Source: ZC4RG30 sp039917615
GTDB lineage: Bacteria; Pseudomonadota; Gammaproteobacteria; Steroidobacterales; Steroidobacteraceae
NCBI GenBank assembly: GCA_039917615.1
Contig: JBDSJD010000010.1
Coordinates: 75,857-139,856, forward strand
DNA: 64,000 bases
Direction of reading: 5' to 3'
A program made the translations under genes and the position numbers. Positions 61,127-64,000 of this stretch are shown here, one piece after another. A model generated the notes under the pieces. It had not been told where the DNA came from, made no database searches, and saw nothing but the letters and a program-made list of their open reading frames with translations. Positions within the stretch are counted from its first letter, which is position 1. The number at the start of each line of letters is the position of its first letter.

Positions 61127-61261
61127 TCACGCCGCAATCCCCAGTTCGCGCGCGGCTTCATAGAACGTCGCCGACTTACGGATTCCAAGCATCCGGAATG
61201 CTTCCGTGAACGACGCCTGGCGTTCAAGGGCGCTCGATACGATGGCGCGTGCGAAGCGATT
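61127..61261 (-). pseudogene. C-terminal remnant of an unidentified protein
   Basis: About 44 codons ending ALERQASFTEAFRMLGIRKS then TFYEAARELGIAA read like a genuine C-terminus, similar in feel to the tail of ImmA/IrrE-type proteins from toxin-antitoxin loci. No start or upstream domain exists; the 5' part runs into mcrC in a different frame. The identity is uncertain. Confidence 0.4.
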
Positions 61262-62582
61262 GCTGGTTCGTGCACCCAGTGTCCGGTAGAACCTGCACTT
61301 GATAGAAGGGATCATAAGTAGCAGGCTCGCCGACGGGCCGGCCAGTATCAAGATCAAATGGCACCACGTGCAGTTGCAAGTGCTCGTTGAAGTGGAACGG
61401 AGGCAGCGGCACTGTGAATCGTGAGGTCTTGGGGAAGAACAAGTACATCGTTCCCGCTCCTCCCAGGCACTTCTGGCCGTATGCGAAAAGCTGGTAGAAA
61501 TCCGCCTCTGAAAGGTCGTACTTGTCGTTTCTGCTGTCCTTGGTAGTGTCGAGAATCTTCCATTTGGCGTCGGCAACCACGCGTTGCCCGTTGTACTCGA
61601 TCAGGAAATCCGGGCGTAGTTGAAACCAGTCACGTTCGCGGTGCTGAGTGAGCCAGCGGCCCGATGCTTGCGTGATCAATCCACTTCCAGCAGGCAACCA
61701 TTGCAGCAGCCCCAGGCCGACATACTGTTCATATACCTTTTCCATGGGAAACAGCAGGCTTTGACCCGTCTGTGGGCCTACTGAAGTCAGCGGCATCTGT
61801 TCGTGCAGGATCAACGAACACCATGGGCGCACCGGAAAATAGTGCGCCATCAGTCGATCATCGCGCCATTGGCAAAAATCCTCCACCACATCCCGGCTCG
61901 GAGGAATCTCGTGAAGATGGTGTGTCAGTTCGTACGCCAGCCGCCAGTTCTTCGGCGCCTTGGTGTGTTTGCGCACTACATCCAGCGCCGAGCGGATCAG
62001 CCGGTTTTCGGCCCTGTCGGCATCAAATACATCGTGCTCGACCTGAAACTGATGAGCGCGGCCCGGTGGCTGGCGAATCTGCCTGACAATCAACAGCCGT
62101 CCGCGCAAGAAGCGTAGTTCCTCCTGCACCGGATGGTAGTCGAAGCGCAGGCCGCGCTTGACCAGATGATCCACGCCCCGCAGAAATTGGCTGGCGACCC
62201 ATTCAGTCAGTGGTGCATCAAATGTGTGCAGCGCTGTTGGGCTGGACTGACGTGGCGTCACGTTAAGACAGCGTGAGAGCATCTTCTGCAACAGGCTGCG
62301 CCCAGCCATGGTGTCGTCGGTCGACTCCAACGGCTTGGGAAGAATCTCGATGCGTGTACCGCAGGGCGACTCCAACACGCCGACATAGTTGTCCAGGCGC
62401 AACTCACGCCGGCTTTCCAGCTCCACCAACCGTGCGCCCTTGTCACCGCCGCGCAGACGCGCACTTTCCGCCACCAGCCAGTCGAAGGCCGAAGTCGGTA
62501 TCCGCGCAACGTTCACAGCCGAAGCCGGAACCTCGCCAGAAGTCAGGCGCGCATGTTCTCGGACGGTGACAAGTTGGCCCAC
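61224..62582 (-). CDS. mcrC: McrC-like restriction endonuclease subunit
   Basis: 452 residues. FPMEKVYEQYVGLG (278-291) and a PD-(D/E)xK nuclease core with D325 (LRPDFLIEY), D338 and K340 (ADAKWK) identify the McrC nuclease. Its partner McrB would supply motor and recognition. The last 25 or so residues (beyond VQVLPD) look non-native and overlap a remnant ORF, suggesting the 3' end was replaced. It starts 9 nt after the McrB-like stop. Confidence 0.9.
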   Translation of the reverse strand: MGQLVTVREHARLTSGEVPASAVNVARIPTSAFDWLVAESARLRGGDKGARLVELESRRELRLDNYVGVLESPCGTRIEILPKPLESTDDTMAGRSLLQKMLSRCLNVTPRQSSPTALHTFDAPLTEWVASQFLRGVDHLVKRGLRFDYHPVQEELRFLRGRLLIVRQIRQPPGRAHQFQVEHDVFDADRAENRLIRSALDVVRKHTKAPKNWRLAYELTHHLHEIPPSRDVVEDFCQWRDDRLMAHYFPVRPWCSLILHEQMPLTSVGPQTGQSLLFPMEKVYEQYVGLGLLQWLPAGSGLITQASGRWLTQHRERDWFQLRPDFLIEYNGQRVVADAKWKILDTTKDSRNDKYDLSEADFYQLFAYGQKCLGGAGTMYLFFPKTSRFTVPLPPFHFNEHLQLHVVPFDLDTGRPVGEPATYDPFYQVQVLPDTGCTNQQSLRTRHRIERP

Positions 62583-62591
62583 GGATGCAAG

Positions 62592-63890
62592 CTAGTTGTA
62601 GATGCCGGTATAGCTTTCGATCTTGTCAAATGCCGCCGCATTGATCTGCCACCGCGAGTTACCGTTGCCGACGCCCTCTTCACTGCCGAACAAGACATGC
62701 ACATCGAATTCCAGCTTGGACAGGAACTGGCATTCCTTCGGCTTGCGCGGGTCATTGAGAACCATGGCAATCTTTTCCCAGTTCTCGAAGAAGTACTCCT
62801 GCAACAGCGGGACGATTTGGCGCCGGAATACCTCTTTGAGCGCGGGCAGTGATTCCACGCCAATGAAGTAGGCATGACCCAGCAAATGGTCGCGACCCAG
62901 CAACACCTCGATGCGCTGATTCATGATGCCGAGCAGTCGCTTCAGGTCGATACCAGCTACTGTACTTAGCAGCTCAGGTTTGGGCGGCATTTCCTCGAAC
63001 ACGAAACGCCGTCGTAGCGCAACATCGAGGCCAGCCAGAGAACGGTCGGCGGTATTCATCGTGCCCATCAGATAAACGTTGTCCGGCACGCTGAATTTCT
63101 TCTTCGAGTACGGCAGCGTGACTTCGAGGGCTTCTTTGCTCCCTCTGCGCTTAGATGACTCGATCAAAGTTATGAGATCGCCGAAGATGCGCGAGATGTT
63201 GCCACGATTGATTTCGTCGATGATCAGGACGTGCGGTTTCTTGCCTGGGGCTGCGGGCACATTGGCAGCATTCTCCAGCTCTGCACCATTCCGCCGGAGC
63301 AATGCCTCGACGTCTTGCCAAATGAGACGTCTCATGGCGTACATTGTCTTCTGTGTGAAGCCCACGCCATCGTTGATTTCCGTGACGTTGATGTCTTGTC
63401 CCTGGATTAGCCACTTGACCGGGAGAACATTCTTATAGTTCTCGCGAACCCCCAGGGGGGGATTCGGATCATAGCGGTATGGCCCCTGAACAACGCCCAC
63501 TGCCTGGAACGAGTTATTCGATCCAATACAAAGAATGACATCACCCACATCGGTGCCGACAGAGAAGTCCTGAATCGTGCTTTTATCTTGGACTCCAAGT
63601 GCCATGTAAGCTGCTTGGTCAATTAGGTCTGGGCTGGAAAGGTCACCGACTTTTCCCCAGCCGATTCGGGCTTCACCATGGGCCAGGCAGTAGTCACGCG
63701 TCGCACTTTTGCCCGTGCCGTCAATGGAAAGCTTCCATATGGTTGCGTCCTTGCGAATACCCGACGCTTCTGCCGCCTTGCTGACACCCTCGGCTGCAAT
63801 GCACAACGACTTGAATACGCCATCCCTTATCTCGTACTTGAGGTTGCCATCCTCGGAGTCGGCGGCGAGTCCTTGCAGGATTTCGCGCAT
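62592..63890 (-). CDS. mcrB: McrB-like AAA+ protein with EVE-like N-terminal domain, lacking Walker A
   Basis: 432 residues from ATG 63890. Residues about 50-183 resemble an EVE/YTH-type reader region (ARIGWGKVGDL, GDVILCIGSNNSFQAVGVVQ, NVLPVKWL). The AAA+ part begins at Walker B VLIIDEINRGNISRIFGDLI (221-240) and continues with GTMNTADRSLAGLDVALRRR, the McrB signature. Only about 37 residues separate the end of the reader domain (QKTMY, 180-184) from Walker B; the usual GxxxxGK[ST] loop and the QFHQSYSYEDF-type segment are absent in all frames. GTP/ATP binding is therefore doubtful. An open frame extends upstream but the start at 63890 has no strong ribosome site. Confidence 0.85.
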   Translation of the reverse strand: MREILQGLAADSEDGNLKYEIRDGVFKSLCIAAEGVSKAAEASGIRKDATIWKLSIDGTGKSATRDYCLAHGEARIGWGKVGDLSSPDLIDQAAYMALGVQDKSTIQDFSVGTDVGDVILCIGSNNSFQAVGVVQGPYRYDPNPPLGVRENYKNVLPVKWLIQGQDINVTEINDGVGFTQKTMYAMRRLIWQDVEALLRRNGAELENAANVPAAPGKKPHVLIIDEINRGNISRIFGDLITLIESSKRRGSKEALEVTLPYSKKKFSVPDNVYLMGTMNTADRSLAGLDVALRRRFVFEEMPPKPELLSTVAGIDLKRLLGIMNQRIEVLLGRDHLLGHAYFIGVESLPALKEVFRRQIVPLLQEYFFENWEKIAMVLNDPRKPKECQFLSKLEFDVHVLFGSEEGVGNGNSRWQINAAAFDKIESYTGIYN

Positions 63891-63960
63891 TGAGCCCACC
63901 CGATTTCCCGGGATTGTGCCCACCTGAGTGAGCCGCTGGCGGAGCCGAAGGCGACGAGTT

Positions 63961-64000
63961 TTAGCTGTCTTTCTTCCTGCTGGCAAGCTTTCTGGCCTTG
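63961..64000 (-). CDS. Possible C-terminal end of a gene beyond the window
   Basis: Thirteen codons ending KARKLASRKKDS and TAA at 63963-63961. A basic tail this close upstream of the McrB-like gene could be the end of another gene of the same operon, but it is too short to identify. Confidence 0.3.
   Translation of the reverse strand, partial: KARKLASRKKDS

Noticed and set aside
63701..63740. A GTGKS string in the McrB-like protein (residues 59-62) resembling a P-loop
   Set aside because: It lies inside the reader-like domain, lacks the leading glycine of GxxxxGK[ST], and is about 160 residues before Walker B with the wrong surrounding strand-loop-helix.
57200..64000. A prophage or integrative element covering the right end
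   Set aside because: No integrase, transposase, att repeat or tRNA junction is visible; the region is better described as a mosaic of small modules.

Overview
The window is high-GC, densely packed DNA with the gene content of a free-living gammaproteobacterium. The ruvCAB-ybgC-tolQRAB-pal-cpoB-queEC order, a RelA-type (p)ppGpp synthetase, a sucA-sucB-lpd cluster, a CysNC fusion, periplasmic quinohaemoproteins and a PEP-CTERM protein fit a lineage near Steroidobacterales/Nevskiales/Xanthomonadales. That placement is inference from gene content, not from a marker phylogeny.

Layout. 1-7.6 kb is a catabolic cluster: a LacI-type regulator diverges from manD-uxaC-uxuB (hexuronate to D-mannonate to 2-keto-3-deoxygluconate); a LigC-type dehydrogenase of protocatechuate 4,5-cleavage then diverges from an aldehyde dehydrogenase. 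7.5-8.6 kb holds a HigBA-like toxin-antitoxin pair with a palindromic operator and a 59-residue zinc-ribbon protein. From 8.8 to 17.6 kb lie tRNA-Lys and one long leftward unit: Holliday-junction resolution (ruvCAB), a thioesterase, the Tol-Pal envelope machine and two queuosine genes. relA runs rightward from 17.6 kb, and 19.6-25.1 kb encodes the complete 2-oxoglutarate dehydrogenase complex. 25.8-29.5 kb is sulfate activation (cysD, cysNC) with cysQ. 29.5-34.6 kb carries an M48 lipoprotein protease, tRNA-Arg, a fluoride channel, a YVTN propeller, a periplasmic PheC-AroQ fusion and tRNA-Ala.

34.6-49.7 kb is metabolic and surface functions: a first PQQ/haem dehydrogenase, a flavin reductase-like protein, a frameshifted PPK2, an MFS-RidA-DUF8021 unit, a diguanylate cyclase, three coupled genes for exported proteins (two NTF2-like proteins and a CocE/NonD hydrolase), two coupled esterases and a histidine kinase. 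49.7-57.2 kb has a CHRD/PEP-CTERM protein, an ECF sigma factor with a HEAT-repeat anti-sigma-like partner, a second PQQ/haem dehydrogenase with a DUF6152 neighbour, and sodC. 57.2-64 kb is an accessory toxin-antitoxin and defence mosaic: a chimeric antitoxin carrying a copy of parD, an abiE pair in toxin-first order behind a large dyad, a degenerate TraB/GumN-like protein, parDE, and an McrBC-like pair.

The observations most worth following are the McrB-like protein that retains a reader-like domain and Walker B but has no Walker A; the 149-bp parD duplication that ends at the abiE operator; the PheC-AroQ fusion; the Asp-x-Asp lanthanide-type signature in both quinohaemoproteins; the ECF/HEAT pair; and the three-gene export unit. 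No CRISPR array, prophage or insertion sequence was recognised.
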